A DNA stretch of 64,000 nt from Diogma glabrata (taxonomy: Eukaryota; Arthropoda; Insecta; Diptera; Cylindrotomidae), in NCBI GenBank assembly GCA_963693315.1, contig OY856188.1, forward strand, positions 215,768,495-215,832,494, in the 5' to 3' direction. Made by a program: the position numbers and the translations under genes. The notes under the pieces are model-generated. The model made no database searches and was not told where the DNA came from. It saw only the letters and a program-made list of their open reading frames with translations. Below, piece after piece: positions 1-11,540 of this stretch (position 1 is its first letter; every line of letters begins with the position of its first letter).

Positions 1-258
1 GTTTTGGGCAGCGGTGCATATCAAACATAACTTTTTGTTAAAGTACATGTATTTTTTATCTCTGTTTAGATATGTGTTACAAAACTAACACGAAACATCA
101 ATACGTTGTTGCAAAACTATAGCAGATCATAAATTAACATAATTTAATGAAAAGATGATACAATCAGCAAGCTACTCCAAACCTCTCCATTTAGCGTTTC
201 GAGAAAATATTTCAAAATCACAAATTCATATTTCTTTCAAAATTCCAAAAATGTTGTA

Positions 259-3118
259 AATGGGCTATTATTTTGAAAACGTACATTTTTTTGTTGATTT
301 TTAAATGTTTGATTTTTAAAAAATCTGAAATTTTGATATATTGTTGGCATTGACAAAAGGAAAAAAGTTATTTCTGCTTTTATTTTTTGTGTACTCTGAA
401 TCGGAGTTATGCGCGGTTGAATTTTGAGGCTTTTTCACGTAGTTTTTGGTAATGGTGGCAATGTTTTGTGAATAGGTGCCACAAATTTCATCCGACTTAC
501 GTATATTTTTGCAAGTAAAAAGGAAAATAATTGAATAATTGAAATAAGTAAGTTTAAAATTAATAACTTTTCTCTTTTCCGCTAGGCGGCGCGTAAAACC
601 TTGGTTTACTTCAAAGCTCATATCTCAAAAAGTAGGCTTTTTTTTTTTTGTTTTTCACAAATTTTAAAGTAAACATATGCAGCTATGAAATTGAGAAATA
701 AAAAGTCAGTAATTCAATATGGATTTTTTCTTACGATTTTTTAAAGTTTGGTATATGAAAAATTCACATTTGTTTTTTTATTAAGTTAATAATCCTGTAC
801 TAAATGTGGATCTAATAAATTAAACATTTCATATTTTAAACCTGCAATAAATTTGAACCATTTTCTGTGCGGCTAAATGGTTAAAAACTTATTAAAAATT
901 AATTTAAGTTAAGTGGTAAAATAAAGGAATTTAAATTATTAAAAGGGTGTGTAAAATGTTTATTCATTTTAAAACATGTCTATTCAGCCCCTTTTTACTA
1001 ATTAAAATCTCATTAGAGGCTCATAATTTTAACATTTAAAATTTCTAATGACGCCCACAAACGGTTTTTGACCAAATTATGCTTGCATCCAATCAAAATA
1101 TATTAAATTGTACCTACCTAATTTTACCTGATTCTACCTATGTCAAAACTATTTCAAGGGTATATATATATATTGATTGGATTGCCTTATGATTATAATT
1201 ATATTCCAAAATATTTAGAAGACATAACGTTTAGAAAAGATAATAATAGAAATGCCTTTCAAATTGTGCTGTAACTCTCAAAAATCATCAGCGGACATCA
1301 AAAAATGTGAAACTGGTCACACCAGCTGTTATTCAAAAAGCTGCGACCCTAAATTTTTTTTTGCGTGATGACCAGTTTATATGTGAAACATGTCGCACTT
1401 ATATCTATAAAAATAAGGTAAATTTAATTATTTTATTAAAATGAATAAAAATTCATATGCAACTAATATTTTCTATACTGCAGCTTTCATGTTCGGAAAC
1501 TATCGATAGTAAAATTATTTCTATAAATCAGGATGTTGAAAATGTTCCAACGAACGAAAATATTCAAATACCTCCAGCATCTTTAGATCCATCACCAGTT
1601 TCGGTTGATACTATATCTCCACCAGTTCCTGAACTACTTAATGACATTTTAGAAGATATTAACTATGTTCTTGGAAGGTTAGCCGAATCTCCTATCAAAC
1701 AAAATCATATTACAACAGGAAGTTATAAAAAAATTGCAAGTGTCACATCGGCAATAAGTCAAAGAATATTTCAAGTAGATTCAGTTAAAGTGTTATCACC
1801 AAACGAGGAATGTGAATATACATCATGGCTTATGAACCTTAAAAAAGAGTTTAAAGATGCCAGCTGTAAATCAAAACAAGTGTTTTTGTTGACAACTCTA
1901 CCACGTAAATTTTGGTCAAATCAACGTATCCAGGATGAATTTAATGCATCAAGACGACTGGTATAATTCGCCATGGATCTGTTGGAAACAGTAGGTCCTT
2001 ACAGTTGGCGTCAAAGCAAACAAGTGCACAGTTTGTCACAAAATATAGTAAAACAAATTCAAACATACTTCTTATCAGAGGAAATTAGTAGAACAATGCC
2101 TGGCCTTAAAGATGTTGTTACTATTACAGAAGGATCGACAAAAATTAGGAAATCAAAGCGGTTGGTGTTATGGAGCCTCACCGACATCTACGAAATGTTC
2201 TTGGAAGAAAACAAAGAACTCAAGGATTCCACTGTTTTTTACCGGATAACACTACACCCGATAAAATAATTGCCAAAATGTTTTCTTTTTCTGATGATCA
2301 TAAATATTTCAATTTAAAGGCAAAAAAAAATATATAAATTAATTTTTTAATGTATTTATTTATAATATTGATTAAATTATAATGTTTATAGGAAAAATAT
2401 TTTTTTAATGTTTTTTTTTAATGTTAGTGTTGGTGATGTTGAAATTATAACAAAATCTTCGATGATTGGGATCTCCAATTCTTATTCTGAATAAAAACCT
2501 GTTTCTCAATCAGAAATACACAAAAAATGGTTCAAATTTATTGCAGGTTTAAAATATGAAATGTTTAATTTATTAGATCCACATTTAGTACAGGATTATT
2601 AACTTAATAAAAAAACACATGTGAATTTTTCATATACCAAACTTTAAAAAATCGTAAGAAAAAATCCATATTGAATTGCTGACTTTTTATTTCTCAATTT
2701 CATAGCTGCATATGTTTACTTTAAAATTTGTGAAAAACAAAAAAAAAAAAGCCTACTTTTTGAGATATGAGCTTTGAAGCAAACCAAGGTTTTACGCGCC
2801 GCCTAGCGGAAAAGAGAAAAGTTATTAATTTTAAACTTACTTATTTCAATTATTCAATTATTTTCCTTTTTACTTGCAAAAATATACGTAAGTCGGATGA
2901 AATTTGTGGCACCTATTCACAAAACATTGCCACCATTACCAAAAACTACGTGAAAAAGCCTCAAAATTCAACCGCGCATAACTCCGATTCAGAGTACACA
3001 AAAAATAAAAGCAGAAATTACTTTTTTCCTTTCGTCAATACCAACAAAACATCAAAATTTCAGATTTTTAAAAAATAGTTGTTTTTTTTCGATGTACGTT
3101 TTCAAAATAATAGCCCAA
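259..3118. mobile_element. Nested element with ~600-bp terminal inverted repeats
   Basis: 259-861 is an almost perfect reverse complement of 2527-3118; both ends read TGGGCTATTATTTTGAAAAC inward. The mirrored open frames at 316-621 (-) and 2767-3078 (+) are the same TIR sequence and need not be coding. The unique centre (about 862-2526) carries a broken gene. It sits inside the left arm of the outer fold-back element, which continues on both sides. No target-site duplication is certain. Confidence 0.8.
1252..2272 (+). pseudogene. Broken gene inside the nested TIR element (transposon-associated protein)
   Basis: A first exon starts at ATG 1252 (MPFKLCCNSQKSSADIKKCE, then GHTSCYSKSCD), a Cys-rich start that may bind zinc. 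It leads to CETCRTYIYKNK, but a run of nine T near 1353 shifts the frame by one base. A GTAAAT...CTGCAG intron (about 1417-1481) then joins LSCSETIDSK. The frame stays open to a TAA at 1964-1966 and resumes in the same frame to 2272. The middle (LLTTLPRKFWSNQRIQDEF) and later EEISRTMPGLKD and KRLVLWSL resemble, from memory, a protein found with TIR elements in many animal genomes. I cannot name the superfamily. The normal C-terminus is missing. One frameshift plus one stop indicate a dead copy or sequencing errors. Confidence 0.55.
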
Positions 3119-3799
3119 ATATTAAATGAAATCAAAAATTCAAACTTTTTTCAAACGAAATTCTAAAAATATTTCAAAAATTATTACAAAATCAAAATTA
3201 AAACTTTTTTCAAAAACTCTAAAAATATTGCATAAATTATAACAAAATCAAATATTGTATTTTTTTTCCAAAATTATAAAAGTTATAATAAAATCAAAAA
3301 TTTAAATATTCCAAAAATTCTTACAAAATCAAAAATTAAAGCTTTTTTCAAAATTCCAAAAATATATATAAAATTCAAAAATTGTTTTTTCAAAATTCTA
3401 AAAATATTCCAAAAATTAGAATAAAATCAAATATTTAAACTTTTTCTAAATTCTAATAATATTCCAAAACTTCTTAAAAATTCAAATTTTTTCAAAAATT
3501 CTAAAAATATTGCAAAAATTATAACAATATCAAACATTGAAACTTTTCCAAAATAATAAAATCAAAAATTTAAAATTTTTCAAAATTCTAAAAATATTCC
3601 AAAAATTTTTATAAAATCAAAACTTGAAACTTTTTTCAAAAGTCTAAATATATATATAAATTCTATTTTTTTCTCAAAATTTTAAAAATATAGCAAAAAT
3701 TATAACAAAATCAAAAATACAAACTTTGTTCGAAATTCCGAAAATTTCAAAAACTATTACAAATTCAAAAATTCTATGTCCAATTTCATTTTCAATTAC

Positions 3800-4335
3800 A
3801 TTTACGTCATAAAAACAGCTACATTTTTTTTTCCAAAAAATTGGTTAAAAAAATAAATGAAATCATTTTTTGACACACTTGACATTATTTTTTTGACAAA
3901 CTTATAATGCCATAATTCTCTATAATAATAATAAAATTTCATGTCATACAAATAATTAGTTTTATGTTTTTCCAAAAAATTGGGTAAAAAAATAAATAAA
4001 AATCTTTCTTTTGACAAACTTGTCATCATTTTTTTGACAAAATTATAATGGCATAATTCCAATAATAATAATAAAATTTCATTTCAAACAAATAATTAAT
4101 TTAATTTTTTTCCAAAAAATTGGGTAAAATAATAAATAAAAATCTTTCTTTTGACACACTTAACAACATTTTTTTGTCAAAATTATAGTGCCATAATTCC
4201 CAATAATAATAATAAAAGTGCATGTCATATAAATAATTAATTTTAGTTTTTTCCTAAAAATTGGGTAAAATAATAAATAAAAATCTTTCTTTTGACACAC
4301 TAGACAACATTTTTTTGACAAACTTATAATGCAAT
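3800..4335. repeat. ~140-bp tandem units, left arm of the fold-back element
   Basis: About four units, each with a CCAAAAAATTGGGTAAA-type core, AAATCTTTCTTTTGACACAC and AATAATAATAATAAAATTTC. The CCAAAAAATTGG cores fall near 3829, 3969, 4109 and 4249, a period of about 140. Mirrored units lie at 5390-5820 and similar ones at 18920-19420. Confidence 0.75.
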
Positions 4336-5389
4336 AATCTAGTTTTGGATCTCACGTACCAATCCCTACCATCAAGATTTCTCCAAATTCAATGTTCCTA
4401 CTCGTAATCACTTAAAATGAATGTTTTTTAAGCCAAAAATATGAAAGTTTGCTATTTTTGACACACTTAATGATTTTTTGGACACTTCCGGTACAGTTAT
4501 CGAACACAGCGTCCTTTCGTACCTGTCCCTTGAGTATACCTATTTGTAGAAAAAAAAATTTTTGAAATCCGTCCAGCGGTTTTCTAAATTTCGTAGGTAA
4601 TGACGGCCGGAGGAACGGCCGGCAGACAGACAAACATTTTTTTTTCTTTTTTAGTATCAGTAGGTCATAAACGTCGAGCAATTTCAAAAAAAGTGGGGGC
4701 AAGAATTTCACTTTTGGCTCATGAGGTCTTTCAGACCGAAGCAATAACTAAACTTTATTATTTTATTTATTATTTTATTATATTATTTTTCAAATTTTGA
4801 TATAAATATAAAATTAAAAATTCGATAGAAGACAAAGTGGAGCTCAATTAATTTAAGTATTTACGACAATATTGATATTGATTGTCATATAATTTCAATT
4901 TACTTGTATATAATCAAACTAAAAAAAATGTTTTATTTAGCATAAATAAATTGCCCAAATTTAATTTTGAAAACGAATTTTACTTCGGTCTAAGAGACCT
5001 AAGTATTACATTCATGAGCCAAAAGTGAAATTCTTACCCCCACTTTTTTGGCATTTTTTGACGTTTTAGGACCTACCGATTCCAAAAAAGCAAAAAATAA
5101 ATGTATGTCTGTCTGCCGGCCATCCGTCCGGCCGTCATTACCTACGCTGCAGGAAAAACTGCTAGAAGGATTTACTAAAGGGACAGGATCGAAAGGACGT
5201 TGTGTTCGATAACTGTACCGGAAGTGTCAAAAAAATCATTAAGTATGTCAAAAACAACAAATTTTCATATTTTTTGCTTAAAAAACGTTCATTTTAAGTG
5301 ATTACGAGTAGGAACATTGAATTTGGAGAAATCTTGATGGTAGGGATGGGTTGCGAGGGATGCGAGATCAAAAACTAGATTATTGCATT

Positions 5390-5820
5390 ATAAGTTTGTC
5401 AAAAAAATTTTGTCAAGTTTGCCAAAAGAAAGATTTTTATTTATTTTTTTACCCAATATTTTGAAAAAAAAAAAAAATAAAATTAATTATTTGTTCGAAA
5501 TGAATTTTTATTATTATTATTGGGAATTATGGCATTATTATAAGTTTGTCAAAAAAATGTTGTCAAGTGTGTCAAAAGAAAGATTTTTATTTATTTATTT
5601 ACTCCATTTTTTGGAAAAAAATTAAATTAATTATTTGTTTGAAAGGAAATTTTATTACTATTATTCAGAATTATGGCATTATAAGTTTGTCAAAAAAATA
5701 TTGACAAGTGTGTCAAAAGAAAGATTTTTATTTATTTTTTTACCCAATTTTCTGGAAAAAAATAAAACTAATAATATGTATGATATGAAAATATATTATT
5801 ATTATAGAGAATTATGGCAC
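5390..5820. repeat. ~140-bp tandem units, right arm of the fold-back element
   Basis: Reverse-complement versions of the units at 3800-4335, with GTCAAAAAAATGTTGTCAAG and AAAGATTTTTATTTATTTTT recurring. The short ORFs at 5383-5877 are these repeats in translation and are not treated as genes. Confidence 0.7.
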
Positions 5821-6622
5821 TATAATTTTTATGACGTAAATGTAATTGAAAATGAAATTGGACATGGAAATTTTTGAATTTGTTATAGTTTTTGAAAAAT
5901 TTTTGGAATTTTGAAAAAAGTTTGTATTTTTGATTTTGTAATAATTTTTGCAATATTTTCAGAATTATGGTAAAAGTTTTAATTTTTGATTTTGTAAGAA
6001 TTTTTGGAATATTTTTAGTATTTTGAAAAATTTTAAATTTTTGATTTTATTATAATTTTTGGAATTTTGAAAAAAGTTTCAATTTTTGATTTTGTAATGA
6101 TTTTTGCAATATTTTTAGAATTTTGGAAAAGTTTGAATGTTTAAGAATTTTCGGAATATTATTGGAATATAGAAAAAGTTTAAATATTTGATTTTATTCT
6201 AATTTTTGGAATATTTTTGGAATTCTGAAAAGTTTTATTTTATTTAATTTTTACAATATTTTTGGAATTTTGAAAAAAATATGAATTTGTGATTTTGTAA
6301 TATTTTCTCGAAACGCTAAATGGAGAGGTTTTTGAGTATGTTGCTGAGTGTATCATCTTTTCACTAAATTGTGTTAATTTATGATCTGTTATAATTTTCC
6401 GGCATCGTATTGATGTTTCGTGTTAGTTTTGTAATAAATTTCTATACAACAGAGATAAAAAAATACTTGTACTCTAACAAAGAGTAATGTTTGATATACA
6501 TCGCTGCCCAAAACTAAAAACCATGCCCTCATAAAAGTTTTTTGCCGAAAACTATATCAAAGTCCTTAACCCAGACCAAAGTCTTAATATCTCAGAGCTG
6601 TGAGGTTTCAGCCCCTCCATAT

Positions 6623-7950
6623 TTTTTCATTGAATAACGAGATTTTGATATTTTCAAAATGCCGCGGGACGCGGGACAAATTGTTAAAAATCGGGACAGT
6701 CCCGCCAAAAGCGGGACGTTTGTTCACGTTATGTTTGTTGCGTTTTTGACTTTACTTTTACTAAAAACTCTTAATTTGAAGAAGTTATGACTAGTAAGTT
6801 GCATGAATTCTACCAAAAAACAGGCAGAGTGATACCTTTAACGGTTGCAAGTGATTATTTGGTACGATTTGGAAGTGTTTGAAATCGAAAGTGTACAAAC
6901 ACGAGCTGACTCCTGTCATTTACAATGTTTTAAGTTTAAGTTTGTTTATATACAGTAGTTTTCTTTTTAAAATTGAGCTATATTTTCTTGTCAAAGATAG
7001 ATTTATGCTTTTTTAGATGTTTAGAAAATATTCCATATTATCGAACTGTATACCATGATAGAAATTTTCTCTTTCAATTTCTCTTTCAACCATTTACAAA
7101 TTAAAAGTTATCACACATTTCTAGTAAAAACGGTGTCACAAAGATAAACTATATTGGATAATAATATGAAATACAAAAGGAAATTTTACATCCTTTTACT
7201 TTCGTGGGTGGGTAATAGAACATTAATTGCCATGGTTGTTTTCGGACTTTGGCAAGCCTTAAATATGCACTTTCTCAAATTAGCATACATATATAAAGTT
7301 TTGATCCATATTCTACGATAAAAACGTAATCTAATCAACAATTTTAAAGTCGTGATACTTTTAATGGATTTTTTGAACGAGTTTTGTGAATTTTAGATTA
7401 AGATGAACTTTCTTTTATAGAAAAAGTATAAAACGAATAATACCATTGATAACCACGTACCTCACGTACTATGCCTTAACAAAACAAAATAAAAGGATAA
7501 AACAAAAATCTTTTTGGCAGTTTCTTTGCAAAAAAACTTTCTTTGTTTTAATTATTTAAAAGTTAAAACATGGAATATAGTTTTATTTTTGGTAGTGGAT
7601 GATTCGAGAATGTTAGCTTCTTGAAAATGTGATTTTTTCTTGAAAAATTATTTTTTGAATTGTTCAAACTGACGTTTTTGTGATTATAAAAATCAAAAAT
7701 ATTTAACTTTAATAAAAAAGGTTAAGCTAAATTAATAAGCTAGTTTTGTCCTATTTCTAAATTGACAATTAAAAACTTTATTGGAAATAAAAAATTTTGA
7801 TCATTTTGTGATTTTTATAGCTGTTTTTTTAAAATAATGTGCCTTGATTATCTCAGTTCTAATATATTCTATATATTAGAACACGGCTCCACATCTTTTG
7901 GCATCTTCAAGTTCCAGCAGATCAGAATATTTGAAACGCTAACAATCGTC
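6623..7950. other. Intergenic AT-rich sequence with a short GC-rich palindromic motif
   Basis: No gene is recognised. Near 6660-6722 a GC-rich stretch repeats GCGGGAC in both orientations (CGCGGGACA ... GGGACAGTCCCGCC). It resembles some DNA-transposon ends but cannot be assigned. A small hairpin of TTCTAATATATTC and its complement lies near 7857-7882. Confidence 0.3.
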
Positions 7951-9185
7951 TTGCTGCATTGATAATTGCACTTAAAAGGGAAGCAACTGAAGCATTACAG
8001 GCGGTCCCAGAAAACGACCGCAAAAGTTATGCAGAGTTGGAGTTGCCTGATGATAACACTTACAAGTCAAGACCACGAGAAAGTGTCAGCAGTGACAGAG
8101 TTCGATGCTGGCTGTATGGCAAGTTGGGTAATATTTTGAGGGATCAGCATCTCAATGCAGAGATATGAGAAGAAAAAGAACAAGGTCAGGATCACCTGTG
8201 CAGCGACGTACGTGTACAAGCTAGAGAAGACGACGGGGCAGCACCGAATCAGCTAAACTACAACGAGCCAGCCTAAAGGGGCGTAAGCTGGCTCCCATAA
8301 CCGATTGTCCCATAACCTTCATCCATGTATCGAGATTAACAAGAGGTGGTGACAGCCTTACTGTTAGGGCTGATATTGATGGAAAAAGTTATATCATCTT
8401 ATTGGATACGGGATTAACAGATACAATTGTTCGCATAGATGTTGTGAAAGGGAAACTAAAACCAGCAGGGAGATGCCGAATGCAGATGGCAACTGGGGAA
8501 AGTGCAAGTATTAAAGGCAAAAAAATGGTTTACATTGATTTACATTGAAATCGGGAATACTCACTCTCAACATGAAGTGGTTGTAGCTGACATTGTGGAT
8601 GAAGTAGTTCTGTGAATGGACTTCATGAGGCCAAATGAATTCGTAATTGATGTTTGCAAAGGAGTACTCACGTACGGAAATGTTGAGTTGACACTCCAAT
8701 TTAATGGTGAAAAATCATATTCTGTTTGTTGAATAATATTAGATCACAGAGAAAAGCTGCCACCCCAATCAGAAACAATCATTTAGGGAAAATTGGAAGG
8801 AGGTTCTGAGTCGCCCAGGTTGTGGTTGTGAAAGCCAACAAAGAAGATCAAAATCATAAAGTGATTATAGGGAAAACCTTAGTTAGATCGAATGCTGACT
8901 ACAAAATACCAGTAAGGGTTTTAAATATGTCAGATAGGCAGAAAACAATTAAGAAAGGATCAATTATAGGGCTATGCGAAGAGGTTGCTTACATAAAATG
9001 CGAGCAGAAAACACTAACAGCTCTGTCAACACAAAACAACAGAAGACAGAAATGGAACAACTTGTGCAGAAATGGATAGAAGAACTTTTAGAAAAGCAGA
9101 AGAAAGCAGCACGTCAATTGCTGGAGCGATACAAGTCTGTATTCTGCAGTACAACATTCCCGATAAATGATTTAAGAGATATTTT
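7951..9185 (+). pseudogene. Decayed Ty3/gypsy-type retrotransposon: gag end, protease, linker to RT
   Basis: A gag-like fragment (7959-8168; EALQAVPENDRKSYAELELP) is followed in another frame by a retropepsin region. It reads VRADIDGKSYIILLDTG near 8366-8416 with the catalytic DTG intact, then MDFMRPNEFVIDVCKGVL near 8620, a typical gypsy protease C-terminal part. Next comes the linker that usually precedes reverse transcriptase (8822-9180; KKAARQLLERYKSVFCSTTF), where similarity stops. Several stops and frame changes interrupt it, including one where LGMD would be expected. No RT, integrase or LTR is recognised, so it is a non-functional fragment. Confidence 0.7.
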
Positions 9186-9574
9186 ATGGTATTTATTGAG
9201 GTTACTGTTGGCACTTGGTGAAACATTATTAATAATAAATTTATTTTTATTAAAAGAAACACTTGTTTGTATTTCGCAAATTAAGATATTTTATGTATTA
9301 ATGGAAATAATGGAAATTTCTACAATCAACCGTTGTAGTTTCGCAGCTGTTAGAAGAATACTCTAGATAATGTAGAGGATTAGACTTTGAAAAAGATATA
9401 TACGTGAATCTGACACGGAAAATCTGTTATTTACACTATTTTTCAACAATCGATACTATCGATGGTAATTTACAAACCAAAAATTTAGCTAACAAAGAAT
9501 AATAATTTAGGACAAACTATGCAAGAACAAAAACAAATATTTAAAATAAGTAAATTAAAATACATAAGCTTACA
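9186..9574. other. Spacer between the gypsy remnant and the small membrane-protein gene
   Basis: No feature recognised. The overlapping short frames are AT-rich and without family resemblance. It may include the 3' UTR of the - strand gene that ends at 9575. Confidence 0.3.
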
Positions 9575-10117
9575 TTAATTTAGTTGTCTTCTTCCAAAAC
9601 CGGTCTTGTAGAACATATGCTGATTGTAGGCTGTCACAAATTGCATTCCAAAAAAATCACTTATCCAAAAATCTAGAGCGTCATCCATAGACGCTTTGTA
9701 GAATGTATACACTATGTTAATCATACCAAAGATGAACAAAATCAAAAGATGAACCAGCATGACAATCATACATATAATAATCATTTGTATCAAATCATCT
9801 CTTGATACCCCAATAAAAAAATCCCTGTGCGGATGTCATTACAACGGCTTACTGTAGTGTTTTGTAATGTTCAAAATTCCTCAAACACTAATTTGTACAT
9901 ATATGTTTCGCGTTGAAATAATTCTATCACGTTCAAATATTGACGATTAATTTGTATGCGCTAACTTACATATATATTATTTTTATGCAACTTCTCGTTT
10001 ACTTTTATGCGTAGAACTTAAGACGAGTTATTTTTACCTTTTTGAACAAAATTTCGGATCCAATTCAATTACGTCCGTTGCATTTTTCTCAGCTACCATC
10101 AATTTCATTTGTTCCAT
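9575..10117 (-). CDS. Two-exon gene for a 109-residue single-pass membrane protein, unknown family
   Basis: Family not recognised. On the - strand an ATG at 10117 opens exon 1 (10117-10038), reading MEQMKLMVAEKNATDVIELD and then PKFCSK. It ends AAAAG|GTAAAA in phase 2. Exon 2 starts after CCGCACAG at 9824, supplies the base that completes Arg, and continues DFFIGVSRDDLIQM to a TAA at 9575. A long hydrophobic stretch (about residues 40-65, IIICMIVMLVHLLILFIFGM) is flanked by an acidic N-terminal half and a C-terminal half with aromatic residues that ends in basic GFGRRQLN. No clear signal peptide is seen, so it should be a single-pass anchor. An upstream in-frame TAG supports this ATG. Perfect phase agreement, canonical splice sites and codon-like composition argue for a real gene or a recent relic. 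It lies just left of the THAP ORF on the opposite strand. Confidence 0.6.
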
Positions 10118-10652
10118 ATAACCGGAATGGTAAAAACAACGGTTTCGCTATCTTCGAAGCCGTTTTCTAGTACAAACAACTGTAGCGACAGACTATTTTC
10201 GATTTATGCTTTAAAATAATAGTATTCATATTCAAAAAAACATTCGCTAATAATTTATTAATTTTTTTCAGTTGTGATAAACGTGGAAATTTATTTGTAC
10301 TACTGTACAATTGAACTCAATTTCAATTAATAAACATGTTTCGCATATATGCTTTTTTTTAATTTGTAAAAAAGGGGAATTGCTTATTATTACTGGAGAT
10401 GGAAACAGAAAGCCTAATATATTGTGTATATAAGCGATCAAATTGTTTTGATTGGAGTTCAATTAGTATATAAAATTAAATCAAAATGATAAGTGTTCAG
10501 AAAATTAAAAAAATTAAAGAAATGGTGATTAATCATTGTTATTATTTTCTATAAAATTAACAAAACTAATTTACAAAATTATTTTAAATAAAGTTCTTAT
10601 TTACAATTTGAAAACATTAAAATTTTGCAAATTTAATTAAATAACAATAGTT

Positions 10653-11003
10653 ATGAAATGTTGTATATGTAAATGTGTGAACTCAAATTGTTACGAAAAG
10701 CATAATAGAAATAAAATAACATGTCACAGATTTCCAACCGATACAAAATTTTTAAATGCATGGCTAAAAGCACTAAATTTAAAACATTGGAAACCGCAGA
10801 AACATGATGTAATTTGTTCGCAGCATTTTGAGGAAAATTGTTTAGATCGAAGTTCACCGTTAAGGATACGTCTCAAGAAAACTGCAATACCTACTATTTT
10901 CAATCAAATGTTTGGGGAATCGTTAATAAAGGGAGTTATCACAGAAGATAAACGAAGACGTAAAATAAAACATGAAGAAGACAACATTCAAGAAATAAAT
11001 TAA
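10653..11003 (+). CDS. THAP-domain zinc-finger protein (116 residues)
   Basis: The first ~85 residues form a THAP domain, a C2CH zinc-binding DNA-recognition fold found in P-element transposases and many animal regulators. Visible are the N-terminal cysteines (MKCCICKC...NC), HRFPTD, the invariant Trp (LNAWLKAL and KHWKP), the second zinc half-site ICSQHF, and the closing AIPTIF in place of the usual AVP motif. A short charged tail (EDKRRRKIKHEEDN) follows, then TAA. There is no intron and no transposase or coiled-coil domain downstream. It could be a small regulator, a transposon-derived ORF, or the first exon of a larger P-like element. An AATAAA lies about 260 bases downstream (11265). Confidence 0.75.
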   Translation: MKCCICKCVNSNCYEKHNRNKITCHRFPTDTKFLNAWLKALNLKHWKPQKHDVICSQHFEENCLDRSSPLRIRLKKTAIPTIFNQMFGESLIKGVITEDKRRRKIKHEEDNIQEIN

Positions 11004-11540
11004 CGTAAGCTTTTTATTGTATTTAGATTTATATAATTTTTGTGATTTATTTTTTTATACTGCTGGATTATTTTTTTTCTGTTAGCTAATTAATAGTTTC
11101 TTTAATTATTCTACATTCATTTAATTATTCTGTGATTCGGTGATAAGAGATTTGCAAGTGTAATTATTTGTTTGTCATAGATTCAGTTTTCATATATTTT
11201 TTGAGTTTTCCGGTGTAATATTATTATTCGTAAATTATTATACAACAAAAATATGTTATTCCAAAATAAATAAAAAATGTTGAAATTTGTTTGGATTATT
11301 TGTTGGATTTTAGGAATTGATGCTAGTTAAACCTGTTAATACACAAAACCTTATAATAGCAATGAAAACTAGCACTGCTGAATAAAAACACCAATTTTAA
11401 AAATAAGTAATATAACAAATTTAATATGAACATTTAATAAAAAGAATATACATTTTTTTGTGTCACAATAACACTACTGATACAATGTTCACTTTCTGAT
11501 TTTAATACAAATAATTTTTGGTCATTGTTCTTAATTATTA
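11004..11540. other. AT-rich spacer after the THAP ORF
   Basis: Contains the possible poly(A) signal of the THAP ORF and otherwise nothing recognised on either strand. Confidence 0.3.
11265..11270 (+). promoter_or_regulatory. Possible poly(A) signal of the THAP ORF
   Basis: AATAAA followed by further A/T-rich sequence, 262 bases after the THAP stop codon. Such hexamers are common by chance in this AT-rich DNA. Confidence 0.2.

Larger units (their letters stand above)
1..6622. mobile_element. Giant fold-back element (outer copy, left end off the window)
   Basis: The right arm (about 4978-6622) is the reverse complement of a left arm made of 3119-4745 plus 1-258. The arms share the same blocks in mirrored order: the end (GTTTTGGGCAGCG... 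against CGCTGCCCAAAAC), an AT-rich zone of repeated AAAATTCCAAAAATATT-type words, tandem units of about 140 bases, and a GC-rich block with GTCTGTCTGCCGGCC. The arms face each other across about 230 bases (4746-4977). The interval 259-3118 is a separate nested element. No transposase is seen, so it is probably non-autonomous. The same unit recurs at 18121-19852 and 63268-63735. Confidence 0.8.

Noticed and set aside
5383..5877. Two 80-codon ORFs with similar Tyr/Lys/Phe-rich peptides
   Set aside because: They are the ~140-bp tandem units of the fold-back arm in translation; mirror ORFs appear at 3802-4062.
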